A DNA stretch of 61,686 bases from Deltaproteobacteria bacterium (GTDB lineage Bacteria > Myxococcota_A > Polyangia > Polyangiales > JADJMO01): positions 1 to 61,686 of the forward strand of contig JANYDK010000095.1 of the NCBI GenBank assembly GCA_025363655.1, written 5' to 3'. The notes under the pieces were generated by a model, which ran no database searches, was not told the origin of the DNA, and saw only the letters and a program-made list of their open reading frames with translations. Below, in pieces: positions 24,922 through 33,350 of this stretch. The translations under genes were made by a program, and so were the position numbers. Positions within the stretch are counted from its first letter, which is position 1, and every line of letters begins with the position of its first letter.

Positions 24922-26040
24922 TCAATCGATGACGGAGAAGCTGATTCGGCCGACCAGCTGTCCGTCTTCCGTCTCGACGTCGACCGTCCAGTCGCCGCTC
25001 AGCTTGGTCGGCAGGGTCTCGGCGGTGAGCGCGCTCTTGAGGCGGAGCGTGCCCGGCGCAGGGCCTTCGACGCGCGCAGTGTCTTCGCTCGAGAGGTGCA
25101 CTTCGTCGCCGTCGAGCCGCCAGACGTGACGAAGTCGATCGCCTTCGCCGCCGGGCGCGACGATGTCCGTCACCGCGTAGATTTGCCTGATTTTCGAGGC
25201 GTGGAGTGATTTGACCTCCATCGCCAGGCGACCGTCGGGGAGGGTCTCGGGGCCGACCGCGCCCTTCGAGAGGTGCATCGGCACCGGCGGGACGATGGAG
25301 CGGAAGAAGTACGTGGTGGAGACGAAGCCAGTCGCGGAGACCAAGAGGAAGAGGATGTAGGTCGGGTGATTCTTCAGCGTTCGCCACTGCACGTTGAGCG
25401 TCCAGAACGCGAGCGTGGCGGCAAGCGCGGCGCCGAGCAGCGTGTACATCGTCCGCGTGTTGGGGAAGAGCGCCGGGATCACCAGATTGATGCAGGAAAA
25501 AAGGGTGACGCCGTGGAAGAGCGCGGCGAACCCTCGGCGCTTCATGACGTAACGATCGAAGACGATGTCGAGCGTCGAGAGGAGCGCGCAGGTGCCGAGC
25601 GCGATGACGAAGAAGAAGTTGGGTGCGCCGACGGTGGCGCTCTTCCAATAGAAGGGGAGGAGAAAGAAGAGCATCCCCTGGTAGAGGTTCTTCAGGACGT
25701 ACGTCATCACGAAGAAGCGGATGCGCGCCTTGGCGGTCGCTTCGTCGAGGTTCTGCTGCGCGGCGCCCGAGCCATAGAGGCTGAAGAAGACGAGCACCAG
25801 CAGCCACGCTGCGCCGACCGAGACGGCGAGGAAGCGCGCGCGCTCGAAGCCTTTCTGCGCGAACATGACGACGAACGAGCCGAGCGTCAGCGCGTAGAAC
25901 GAGTGGAACCACCAGAGCTTGCTGCCGTGCCGCCCGAGCACCGACTTGAGGCGATCGATGATCGCGTCGATCAAGGGAAACCCGCGGGAAAGTAGGGGCT
26001 TCCGGGTGGCGCTCACCGTCGCAACGTCGCGCAACCGCAC
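24922..26040 (-). CDS. Polytopic membrane protein with C-terminal DUF2914 domain
   Basis: A 372-aa protein with about seven transmembrane helices in residues ~40-255 (for example FYALTLGSFVVMFAQ, FLAVSVGAAWLLVLVFFSLY, PTYILFLLVSATGFVSTTYF; the DUF5924 type) and a C-terminal ~65-residue beta domain with LPTKLSGDWTVDVETEDGQL and RISFSVID, the DUF2914 signature. Family proteins are uncharacterised; the extracytoplasmic DUF2914 domain resembles ligand-binding beta sandwiches. The first ~20 residues are dispensable for the fold, so a later start is possible. Confidence 0.8.
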   Translation of the reverse strand: MRLRDVATVSATRKPLLSRGFPLIDAIIDRLKSVLGRHGSKLWWFHSFYALTLGSFVVMFAQKGFERARFLAVSVGAAWLLVLVFFSLYGSGAAQQNLDEATAKARIRFFVMTYVLKNLYQGMLFFLLPFYWKSATVGAPNFFFVIALGTCALLSTLDIVFDRYVMKRRGFAALFHGVTLFSCINLVIPALFPNTRTMYTLLGAALAATLAFWTLNVQWRTLKNHPTYILFLLVSATGFVSTTYFFRSIVPPVPMHLSKGAVGPETLPDGRLAMEVKSLHASKIRQIYAVTDIVAPGGEGDRLRHVWRLDGDEVHLSSEDTARVEGPAPGTLRLKSALTAETLPTKLSGDWTVDVETEDGQLVGRISFSVID

Positions 26041-26065
26041 GCTCGCGGCAAGGGCGAGACGGGGC

Positions 26066-27391
26066 TCAGGTGAGACCAGGCAGAGGACCGCGGCCGCACG
26101 CCTTGCCGAAGGTCTGCACGTCGCCCATGCCCATCGCGTGGCAGAGCGAGACGAGCAGTCGATCGTGCGGCGGCCCGTGGCTCTTGCCGGGCTCGTTCGG
26201 GTAGCGAAGGTAGCGTCCAGGACGCAGGCCGCCGGCGCGACCGGCGAGGACGAAGGGAATGTCGTCGTGGGCGTGGACGTCGCCGCGCGAGAGCTCGTTG
26301 GCCCAGAGCACCACCGAGTGATCGAGCATCGTGCCGTCGCCCTCGCGCACTTCCTTCATGCGTTGGAGGAGGTAGGCGAACTGCTCGGCGTGCCAATGGA
26401 GAATCTTCGCCAACGCGCCGCTCCCCTTGCCGTCGACCTCGCCGGGAAGGTGCGTGATTTCGTGATGCTCCTGCGAGAGGCCGAGCCATCGATACGAGAG
26501 GTGCGAGACGGCGTTGCCGAGCATCAGCGTCGAGACGCGCGTGAGATCGCAGGCGAGCGCGGTCACCAAGAGATCGATTTGCATGCGCGCGTGCGCCGGT
26601 ACGTTCGCTTCGGCGACCGCCAGTCGCTCGGGCGGATGGGGGACGATGCACGAAGATTTGCCCTGCGCCCTAGCGCGCTCTTCGAGCTCGTGCACGGCCT
26701 CGAGGTGGGCGGCGAGCTTCTCCCGATCGGCGCCAGAGAGCCTTGATTTCAAGCCCGAGAGCTCGCGATCGATGGCCGCGAGGACGCTCTTCCGCCGCTC
26801 GCGTCGATCGCGCAACGCCGCCTCGTGTCCCGCGCCGGCTCCGAAGAGGCGGCTGAACACACGCGCCGGATCGTTCTCCACCGGCAACGGCCTGGCGGCG
26901 CCGCGATAGCTGATGTGCGAGCCGACGCCGCCTTGCGCGACGCCGACGCCGAGCTCGAGCGAGGCATGCGGCGTCCCTCCCGAGACGTGCCGCGCGATCA
27001 CTTGATCGACGGAAATTCCGCCGCCGATGCCGTTGTTCGGACCGGGGATGAGATCGACCGCCGTCAGTAGATGTCCAGTGCCGCGTGCGTGACCATCGCC
27101 GACGTCGGAGAGGCACGACTCCATCGCCACGCCGTGGAGCACGAGCAAATCGCGTTGATGCGCGGCCAGCGGCGCGAGGATGGGGCCGAGATCGAAGGAG
27201 TGCTCCGAGCCTCGCGGAGGCCACATCGACGGGATCGTCCCATTGGGCGTGTAGACGATCACGAGGCGCCTCGGCCACGGCTCCGGCGAGCCCTTCGCTT
27301 CCCGCAACGAGTGGAAGAGCGGCAGCACCAGGCCACCGGCCGTCGCACCGAGGGCGCCGAGCGAGCCGAGGAAACGTCGACGATCGATCAC
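26066..27391 (-). CDS. DUF1552 protein with Tat-type signal
   Basis: A 441-aa protein from the GTG at 27391, beginning VIDRRRFLGSLGALGATAGG, a twin-arginine signal. The body is DUF1552 (RLVIVYTPNGTIPSMWPP, LLVLHGVAMESCLSDVGDGH, WLGLSQEHHEITHL, SVVLWANELSRGDVHAHDD), a family that belongs with the alkaline-phosphatase-like DUF1501 group and is always found next to DUF1592/DUF1588 cytochrome-like proteins in Planctomycetes and Myxococcota. The role is unknown; export to the periplasm is predicted. Its GTG overlaps the stop codon of the DUF1592 gene (GTGA), so they are co-translated. Confidence 0.87.
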   Translation of the reverse strand: MIDRRRFLGSLGALGATAGGLVLPLFHSLREAKGSPEPWPRRLVIVYTPNGTIPSMWPPRGSEHSFDLGPILAPLAAHQRDLLVLHGVAMESCLSDVGDGHARGTGHLLTAVDLIPGPNNGIGGGISVDQVIARHVSGGTPHASLELGVGVAQGGVGSHISYRGAARPLPVENDPARVFSRLFGAGAGHEAALRDRRERRKSVLAAIDRELSGLKSRLSGADREKLAAHLEAVHELEERARAQGKSSCIVPHPPERLAVAEANVPAHARMQIDLLVTALACDLTRVSTLMLGNAVSHLSYRWLGLSQEHHEITHLPGEVDGKGSGALAKILHWHAEQFAYLLQRMKEVREGDGTMLDHSVVLWANELSRGDVHAHDDIPFVLAGRAGGLRPGRYLRYPNEPGKSHGPPHDRLLVSLCHAMGMGDVQTFGKACGRGPLPGLT

Positions 27392-29073
27392 GGTGCGTCC
27401 TCGAGCTTGCCCTCGAGTTTGCCCTCGAGACGACCTTCGAGTCGGAACGCGACGCTCTCGGCGATGGCGCGCGGAAGGACGCGGACGTCGTAGCCGTGTT
27501 CGGCGAAGCGTCGCGAGAGCTCGCGCAAGGTTGCATCGTCCTGAGAGAGCTCGCGCCTCCCGAAAGCGAAGCGAAACCACTGCTTCACGTAACAGCTGCG
27601 CGCGTCGTCGCTCTCGGCGAGGAGACGCGAGAGGGCGGGCTCGCCGTCGAAGTCACCGCCCGGTTTCGCGAAGGTGAGCGTGCCGGTGGCGTCGATCGGA
27701 TGCTTGCTCTCGAGGAGTCGAAAGCGACCGACGCCGTCGAAGTGCTCGAGCGCGAAGCCGAGCGGATCGATCTTGTCGTGGCAGGTCGCGCAACGCGGAT
27801 CGAACTCGTGCAGCTCGAGGCGCGCGCGGGTCGTCGAGCGGGGATCGATCTTCGGCGGCGTCGCCACCACGTCGTCGGGAGGAGGATCGAGCGGCTGACA
27901 GAGAAGACGTTCGCGGATGAACTTTCCCCGACGCACCGGCGCGCTCTGATCGGGGTGAGCCTGCGCTGCGAGGAACGCGCCGAGGCCGAGAATTCCGAGG
28001 CGTCGTGAGGGGTCGATCGTAAGACGATGGAATCCGAGCGCGTCGAGCTCCTTGCCCGGGAGTGGACGCGGCAGGCCGTAGAAGCGCGCGAGCGTGGAGT
28101 CGACGAAGGTGTAGTCGGCGAGGAGGAGTTGCGAGAATCGACCGTCGTTCCAGAAGACGTCGTCGACCAGGAGCGCGGCCTCGTGGCGCAATCGCATCCG
28201 CAAATCGGCGTCCCATCCGGGGTAGACGGCTTCGACTTTGTTCGTCTCGAGGACGGCGTCGAGCTCGAGCCACTGCGCGGAGAAACGCGCGACGCGCTCG
28301 CGGGCACGTGGATCAGCGAGCATTCGATCGGCTGCTTTGGCGACCTCTTCCGTGGTGTGGAGCTTGCCGGCCTCGGCGGCGCCGAAGAGCGCCTCGTCGG
28401 GCATCGTCCCCCAGAGCAGATACGAGAGCCGCGACGCACGAGCGAAGTCGTCGATCGGGCCTTCTTCGATGCGATAGAGGAAGCGCGGCGACTGCAGCAT
28501 GGTCTCGAGCACCCGCTCGATGCCGGCGACGAAGTTGGTAGTGGCGCGCTCTTCGCGGAAGACGTCGAGGTAGCTGGCGACGGTGGCGACGTCGAGGGGG
28601 CGGCGAAATGCACGCTTTCCGAAGCTCTCGATGAAGTTCTCGGCGCAGCGGAGCTCGCCTTCGATGTCGATCGGCGCGCAGCCGATGAGGCCGGGATCGC
28701 GTTCGAGCGCGCTCTTCGCGAGCTGCTCGGCGGCCTCTGCGTAGTGCTCGGCGAGGAGCGGCGTCACCGTCAGCGCGTCGGCGCGGTTGTCGAAGTCACG
28801 GGTGTCGACGTCGGGCGCGAACCGCTTGCTCGGCTTCGAATCGTCGCCGAGCAGATCGCGAATCGTCGCATCGTACTCGCCGTGGGTGAGACGTCGAATC
28901 GGCTCGGGACCGAGCGTGTGCGTCTCGTCGAGGTGCAGGGCACCGGGAGTCGTCGTCGCCATCGGTAGCGGAGCGCGCGAAAAACTTCGCTCCGCCGACG
29001 GCATGACGCACGTGAGCGAAATGAGCGCAGCGGCAAGCAGCGCCGCGCGCGACGTGAACCTCCCTCCCGACAC
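27388..29073 (-). CDS. DUF1587/1592/1588/1585 multidomain protein with CxxCH
   Basis: About 561 aa from a GTG at 29073 that gives a compact signal peptide (RAALLAAALISLTCVMPS); a GTG at 29133 is also possible. Domains run in the usual order: DUF1587 (PIRRLTHGEYDATIRDLLG), DUF1592 (RASRLSYLLWGTMPDEALF), DUF1588 (RLGILGLGAFLAAQAHPD, PVRRGKFIRERLLCQP) and DUF1585, with a CATCHDKIDPLGFALEHFD heme-c-type CxxCH. These proteins pair with DUF1552 and are thought to be periplasmic redox or carbohydrate-related proteins; no activity is known. Its last residues are a small tandem repeat (EGRLEGKLEGKLED). Confidence 0.88.
   Translation of the reverse strand: MSGGRFTSRAALLAAALISLTCVMPSAERSFSRAPLPMATTTPGALHLDETHTLGPEPIRRLTHGEYDATIRDLLGDDSKPSKRFAPDVDTRDFDNRADALTVTPLLAEHYAEAAEQLAKSALERDPGLIGCAPIDIEGELRCAENFIESFGKRAFRRPLDVATVASYLDVFREERATTNFVAGIERVLETMLQSPRFLYRIEEGPIDDFARASRLSYLLWGTMPDEALFGAAEAGKLHTTEEVAKAADRMLADPRARERVARFSAQWLELDAVLETNKVEAVYPGWDADLRMRLRHEAALLVDDVFWNDGRFSQLLLADYTFVDSTLARFYGLPRPLPGKELDALGFHRLTIDPSRRLGILGLGAFLAAQAHPDQSAPVRRGKFIRERLLCQPLDPPPDDVVATPPKIDPRSTTRARLELHEFDPRCATCHDKIDPLGFALEHFDGVGRFRLLESKHPIDATGTLTFAKPGGDFDGEPALSRLLAESDDARSCYVKQWFRFAFGRRELSQDDATLRELSRRFAEHGYDVRVLPRAIAESVAFRLEGRLEGKLEGKLEDAP
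27400..27447. repeat. 12-bp tandem repeat at the 3' end of the DUF1592 gene
   Basis: Four units of CTCGAGNNTGCC type (27400-27411, 27412-27423, 27424-27435, 27436-27447) encode the (L-E-G-K/R) tail just before the stop codon that overlaps the next start. Confidence 0.7.
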
Positions 29074-29186
29074 TGCGCCGATCCTACCGAGTTTCCCGTC
29101 TGCGGCGAGCTGGCCAGATGTGCGGTGCGGCACCTTGCGCTGGCACAGGCCCTACTTGCTCATCGACGGATACGGTCGAGAGAGCG

Positions 29187-29822
29187 CTACGGCCCCTTCG
29201 CAGCATTCTCCGCATGCGCAGCCGACGCCGGCGGAATGCGAAGGATCATCGCCAAGACCACGACGTGCAGCGCCAGCACCAAGGCGGCGAACGCCCAGAG
29301 CATGGGCGGTACTCGCTTGCGCTCCTTCGGCGCGATCTCGGGCGTCACCACTTCGAGCTCGACGAGCAGGCCGTGCGCGGTGAAGCGACAATGACGATCG
29401 CGCGTCAGCGGGAAGAGCGTGAGGTCGCCGCGTCGTACGAGCACTGCATCGCGACGTGCGCCATGGAGGACGTGGCCACGATCGGAGAGGACCGCTCGCG
29501 TGATGCGAGAGTCGCGCGGGTCGCGGGCATCGCCGATCACTGCAGCCATTCCCTCGTCGAACTTCACGACGATGGGGCTTCGTGTCGGCTCTCCTGGTTT
29601 CGGTGCGGCGATGAAGCCGTGCTCACCTCTCTCGAGGGTATCCGCGATGACGAAGCCGGTCGGCTCGCAGAGGTGAGTGACGTCGAGCGGGGTGTTGCCC
29701 CAAGAGATGCGCACCTCGACCCAGTTGGGCGCGCGAGCCAGACCGGAAGTGCTCGGGGGCGTGACGAGCCGCAGGTGCGGATGACGCGACGACGGCTGGG
29801 GAGCTTTGCGGAGGGCGGGCAC
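29187..29822 (-). CDS. Single-pass membrane protein with a beta-rich cytosolic domain, unknown function
   Basis: I prefer the GTG at 29822 (211 aa), preceded by GAAGGGAAG; an ATG at 29903 adds 27 residues of poor protein character. The body has NWVEVRISWGNTPLDVTHL and later LFPLTRDRHCRFTAHGLLVE; a 'W-G-x-n-L-x-V-x-H-L' opening is common in myxobacterial FHA-adjacent and AgmX-like envelope proteins, so this may be a related sensor domain. A transmembrane helix lies near the C-terminus (PMLWAFAALVLALHVVVLAM) with a short Ala-rich end. No catalytic residues were recognised. It lies between two other membrane-protein genes. Confidence 0.6.
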   Translation of the reverse strand: MPALRKAPQPSSRHPHLRLVTPPSTSGLARAPNWVEVRISWGNTPLDVTHLCEPTGFVIADTLERGEHGFIAAPKPGEPTRSPIVVKFDEGMAAVIGDARDPRDSRITRAVLSDRGHVLHGARRDAVLVRRGDLTLFPLTRDRHCRFTAHGLLVELEVVTPEIAPKERKRVPPMLWAFAALVLALHVVVLAMILRIPPASAAHAENAAKGP

Positions 29823-29907
29823 CTTCCCTTCAAAGATGCGCCGGCTGCCCCAGATGTTCCAGTGCCGAGCTGCGAGGCCGCATTTCACGGCGCAGCCCGT
29901 CATCGTA

Positions 29908-29922
29908 TAGATCGACTATCTA
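29908..29922. promoter_or_regulatory. Small inverted repeat TAGAT-N5-ATCTA
   Basis: TAGAT (29908-29912) and ATCTA (29918-29922) flank CGACT in an AT-rich patch between the minus-strand genes ending at 29924 and starting at 29822 (or 29903). An operator is possible, but it is short. Confidence 0.25.
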
Positions 29923-29923
29923 G

Positions 29924-30637
29924 TTATTTGGTGCGGCCGCTCGCCGAAGGAGCTGGCTTGCCGGGTGGCTTGCCCGACGCTCCGCCCGAGGCCGAGCCCG
30001 ACGCCGCGCCGCCCGCCATCTCGGCCATCGCCTGCGCCCAGAGTGCCGGCGAGTGGATGATGCGCAACGAAGGCTGCTCGTCGACGGTCATCACGACCGC
30101 GCCCGCGAGGGGACCGGAGACGATTTTCTGCGCCTTGATGCCCTCTTCGGGGGCCTTCAAATCTTCGAGCTCGCCGTTCTCGGAGAACATCGAGGGCGGG
30201 ACGGCGGCGCCGAACTTCCATTGCCACAGGTCGGGCTTGCCGACGAAGGTGATGAGCACCGGCTGCTTGAGGCCGGGGAGATCGTAGAGGTAGACGAGCG
30301 TCGCCCCCTGCGGATCTTTCATCTTCTGGGTGGGGCTATTCCCCTCGGGATCTTTGATGATCGCCGCGAGCTTCGCCACCAGCGGCGCGAGCGGGTTCGC
30401 TCCAGCGGTGCCGTTGGGCGCCGGCAATCCGCCGCCGAGGCCGCCGCTCGCACGCGGCTTGGGAACGCCGAGGACGAGCGGATCTTCGGAGGCCGAGGCG
30501 CTCGCGACTGGTTTGAAGTTGTCGGTGGTGACTGGCGTCGGTGCAGGTTTGCTGAGGTCGATGATGACCTTCACACCCGCGATCGCCATGCCGATGCCGA
30601 GGACCCACTTGAGGATGTTCTGCGTCTGCGCGCTCAC
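29924..30637 (-). CDS. Membrane-anchored hypothetical protein (237 aa)
   Basis: It starts at a GTG with AAGGGG upstream. Residues ~9-28 (ILKWVLGIGMAIAGVKVIID) form a membrane anchor or uncleaved signal. A Pro/Ala/Gly linker follows, then a globular part (QGATLVYLYDLPGLKQPVLI, DLWQWKFGAAVPPSMFSENG, SGPLAGAVVMTVDEQPSLRI) and a Ser/Gly/Pro/Ala tail. No family is recognised. The tail composition suggests a cell-envelope protein. Confidence 0.6.
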   Translation of the reverse strand: MSAQTQNILKWVLGIGMAIAGVKVIIDLSKPAPTPVTTDNFKPVASASASEDPLVLGVPKPRASGGLGGGLPAPNGTAGANPLAPLVAKLAAIIKDPEGNSPTQKMKDPQGATLVYLYDLPGLKQPVLITFVGKPDLWQWKFGAAVPPSMFSENGELEDLKAPEEGIKAQKIVSGPLAGAVVMTVDEQPSLRIIHSPALWAQAMAEMAGGAASGSASGGASGKPPGKPAPSASGRTK

Positions 30638-30714
30638 GGCCCCTTCATGCGGCGCCTCTGGGCGAGATGCAATCGGCCAAAGTCACGGGGCAATCTTTGG
30701 CGAAATGAGGGCTC

Positions 30715-31812
30715 TCAGAGCGGGAGGACGCCCTCGACGCTCTCGAGGAGACGGAGGCGCCATTGGGTCACCGGGCTCGTGCCGTCGAGGAGGGCGGCGG
30801 TCTCGTCGAGCACCTGATCGAGCGGAAAACGTCGAATGGATGGGTCATTGGTGCGTGAGCCGCCCTGCACGGTGGCGAGCCAAGCCACCATCTCGCCCGA
30901 GGCGCCGGCGAGCAGCGCTTCGACGGCGGCGAGCCCGAGGCGATTGCCGAGCATGCGATCGAAATAGGAAGGTGCCCCGCCGCGGACGAGGTGACCGAGG
31001 ACGGTCGCGCGGACTTCGATCGTCGCGTCGAGCGCGCGCATCCGCTCTTCGACGATGCGCACCAACTTGGTGCAAGGAATCGCGACGCCCTCCGCCTTGA
31101 GCACGAGCACGCGACGCTTGTCGCCGGCCTTGCCGAGCCCCGCGCGGACCAACTGCTCGACGGCGTCGAGGACCGCTTCTTCGCTGCGACCATGCTCGGG
31201 GAGGAGCACGCCGTCGGCGCCGACCGCGATCGCCGCGGCCATCGCCAAGTAACCCGATCGACGCCCCATCACTTCGACCACGAAGGCGCGTCGATGCGAG
31301 CTCGCGGTGTCGGCGATTTTATCGCACGCGTCGACGATGGTGTTGAGCGCGGTGTCGACGCCGAGCGCGGACGAGGTGCAACCGATGTCGTTGTCGATCG
31401 AAGCGGGGATGCCCATCACCTTGACGCCGTGCTCGCTTCCGAGGGCACGCGCGCCGGTGAGCGAGCCGTCGCCGCCGATGACGACGAGCCCGAGCATGCC
31501 TTCGATGCGCTTCGCCGCCGTGCTTCGACCCTCGGCGGTGCGAAAGCGTGGCGAGCGCGCCGAACCGAGCGTGGTGCCGCCGAGGCCGCTCAATCGATCG
31601 ACCTCTGCCGCGGCACGAAATTGGCCGTTTCCGTCATCGAACGTGAGCGGGCGGAAGCGACCGTCGATGAGGCCGTCGTAGCCGTCTTCGACGCCGACGA
31701 CGCGAAGACCACGCGCGGCACCGACCTTGGCGACGGCGCGTACGGCGGCGTTCATGCCCGGCGCATCCCCGCCGGAGGTGAGGACGGCGAGGGTGCGAGG
31801 ATCGTCGGGCAT
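30715..31812 (-). CDS. pfkA: ATP-dependent 6-phosphofructokinase
   Basis: A 365-aa PfkA-family kinase of glycolysis. Seen are LTSGGDAPGMNAAVRAVA (ATP site), VIGGDGSLTGA, the catalytic IPASIDND, VVEVMGRRSGYLAM and the C-terminal GHLVRGGAPSYFDRMLGNR. GGDGS rather than GGDD/GGDA, together with PASID instead of PKTID, points to ATP and not pyrophosphate as the phosphoryl donor. The length (E. coli 320) is at the upper end because of a C-terminal extension. The start at 31812 is fixed by the family N-terminus. It follows the methyltransferase gene by 10 bp. Confidence 0.92.
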   Translation of the reverse strand: MPDDPRTLAVLTSGGDAPGMNAAVRAVAKVGAARGLRVVGVEDGYDGLIDGRFRPLTFDDGNGQFRAAAEVDRLSGLGGTTLGSARSPRFRTAEGRSTAAKRIEGMLGLVVIGGDGSLTGARALGSEHGVKVMGIPASIDNDIGCTSSALGVDTALNTIVDACDKIADTASSHRRAFVVEVMGRRSGYLAMAAAIAVGADGVLLPEHGRSEEAVLDAVEQLVRAGLGKAGDKRRVLVLKAEGVAIPCTKLVRIVEERMRALDATIEVRATVLGHLVRGGAPSYFDRMLGNRLGLAAVEALLAGASGEMVAWLATVQGGSRTNDPSIRRFPLDQVLDETAALLDGTSPVTQWRLRLLESVEGVLPL

Positions 31813-31822
31813 CGCGCGGATT

Positions 31823-33310
31823 CTATCCAATCTCCAACGCGCCGTGCGCGAGTGCGCTCCGCAAGTGGGGCGCCAGCTTCTGACGCGCCTCGTCGATGGT
31901 GACATTCCAATTCTCGGCGACGAATGCCGCTGCCGCCGCCGCGCTCTCCGACATGTGGACGAGCGAGAGGAACAAGAACGAATCGTGCGCGAGGGGATAG
32001 TTGGTGACCATCGCCTTGTCGGAGAAGCGCGCGAAGAACGTCGGCGGCGCCTCGGGCGAGGGGGTGTCGCGCTCTTCGACGAACGACGTGCGCTTGGGGA
32101 CGCGCAGCTTGGCGGCGAAGAGAGCTGCGTCGTCGCCTTGCAAGAGAGTGTGCGCCGCGAGGAAGCGATCGACCCGCAATCGCGAGGGAAAAATGGCCTC
32201 CAGACCGCGCACGTCGATCGTCGCGTCGAAGCCCGACGCGCGAGCATTCTGTCGACGCACGACGGTGATCGTCGGCCTCACGCCGATGACCGAGTGACGC
32301 TCGAAGTGGGTGAGCCGCGCCTCGGCATCGGTGGCGAAGGCCTCGTCGAGGAGCGGATGCTCGGCAGCGGCGTACCCGGCCGCGTGCACCTGCGTGCTCA
32401 CCCGCGGACCCCGCAACACCAGCAAATCGAGCTCGCGCGAGGGGAGGCCGCTCCGTAGCCGCGCGGTCAAATCGTCAGAGGCGAGCTCGGGCCACTCGAC
32501 CCACGTCACGAGGACGCCGTCGTCCGCGAGGAGCTTCGGGGCCTCGGCGAGGACGCGCATCGGCAGCTCGTCGCCGCGCGCGCCGCCATGGAGATACGTC
32601 GACGCCTTGCTCCCTTCGTGCCTGGCGACGAACGGCGGCTGCGAGACGATGACGTCGAAGCGGCGATCGCGCACGGCCTCGAACATGTCGCCGACGACGA
32701 GCTCGACGTTGTCGATCCCATTGAGCGCAGCGTTGACGCGGGCGAGCGTGATCGCGCGCGGGTTGATGTCGAGCCCGACCACGTGATCGACCTGCCGCGC
32801 GAGCGCGAGCGCGCTCGGACCTGCGCCGCAGCCGAAATCGAGCGCCGTCGCCTTCCGCTGGCTCGGCACCGCGGCGCGCGAGAGCGCCAACGTCGACGAA
32901 CCCGAGCCCATCACCGCATCGTCACCATGGGTGAGATCGTCGACGAACACGTAGAGGTCGGCGTGGAGCGTGAGGAGGAAGGGAGAGACCCAGCTCGTCT
33001 CGACGGTCTCGATCGCGCCGATCTCGGCGAGGCCGGAAAATAGGTCGTCTCCGAGCACCGCGCGCGCCTCGCGTTCGGTCACCGGATCGCCGTAGGCAAA
33101 GAGTCGCAGCGCCCACGCAGCCTCGGTCGCGTGCTTGCGCAAGTGCATGACGCGCAGCGGGCCGCGCAGCTCGTAGGCGACGCGTTCGATCGGCCGCGTC
33201 ACGTTCGCGATCGTCTGGTTGCTCACGCCGATGCTGGAGAGCCGCTGTCCGAGCGCGCGCCAACGTTCGTCGCCGAGCGAGGTGAGCCGCGAGGCATCGG
33301 GGAGGGGCAT
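31823..33310 (-). CDS. Class I SAM methyltransferase (MTS/RsmC-PrmC-like)
   Basis: A 495-aa protein. An N-terminal ~150-residue helical/winged-helix-like domain (LRKHATEAAWALRLFAYGDP) precedes a methyltransferase core with motif I ALDFGCGAGPSALALA, acidic motif VVGLDINPRAITLA and the post-motif FDVIVSQPPFV, where the PPF replaces the NPPY of N5-glutamine/N6-adenine enzymes. A C-terminal ~150-residue domain of unknown type follows. The substrate may be RNA, protein or a small molecule; it cannot be determined here. It is the first gene upstream of pfkA on this strand. Confidence 0.78.
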   Translation of the reverse strand: MPLPDASRLTSLGDERWRALGQRLSSIGVSNQTIANVTRPIERVAYELRGPLRVMHLRKHATEAAWALRLFAYGDPVTEREARAVLGDDLFSGLAEIGAIETVETSWVSPFLLTLHADLYVFVDDLTHGDDAVMGSGSSTLALSRAAVPSQRKATALDFGCGAGPSALALARQVDHVVGLDINPRAITLARVNAALNGIDNVELVVGDMFEAVRDRRFDVIVSQPPFVARHEGSKASTYLHGGARGDELPMRVLAEAPKLLADDGVLVTWVEWPELASDDLTARLRSGLPSRELDLLVLRGPRVSTQVHAAGYAAAEHPLLDEAFATDAEARLTHFERHSVIGVRPTITVVRRQNARASGFDATIDVRGLEAIFPSRLRVDRFLAAHTLLQGDDAALFAAKLRVPKRTSFVEERDTPSPEAPPTFFARFSDKAMVTNYPLAHDSFLFLSLVHMSESAAAAAAFVAENWNVTIDEARQKLAPHLRSALAHGALEIG

Positions 33311-33350
33311 CGCCTGAGGAGGGTAGCGGCGAACAGGCGGGTTTTGGCGG

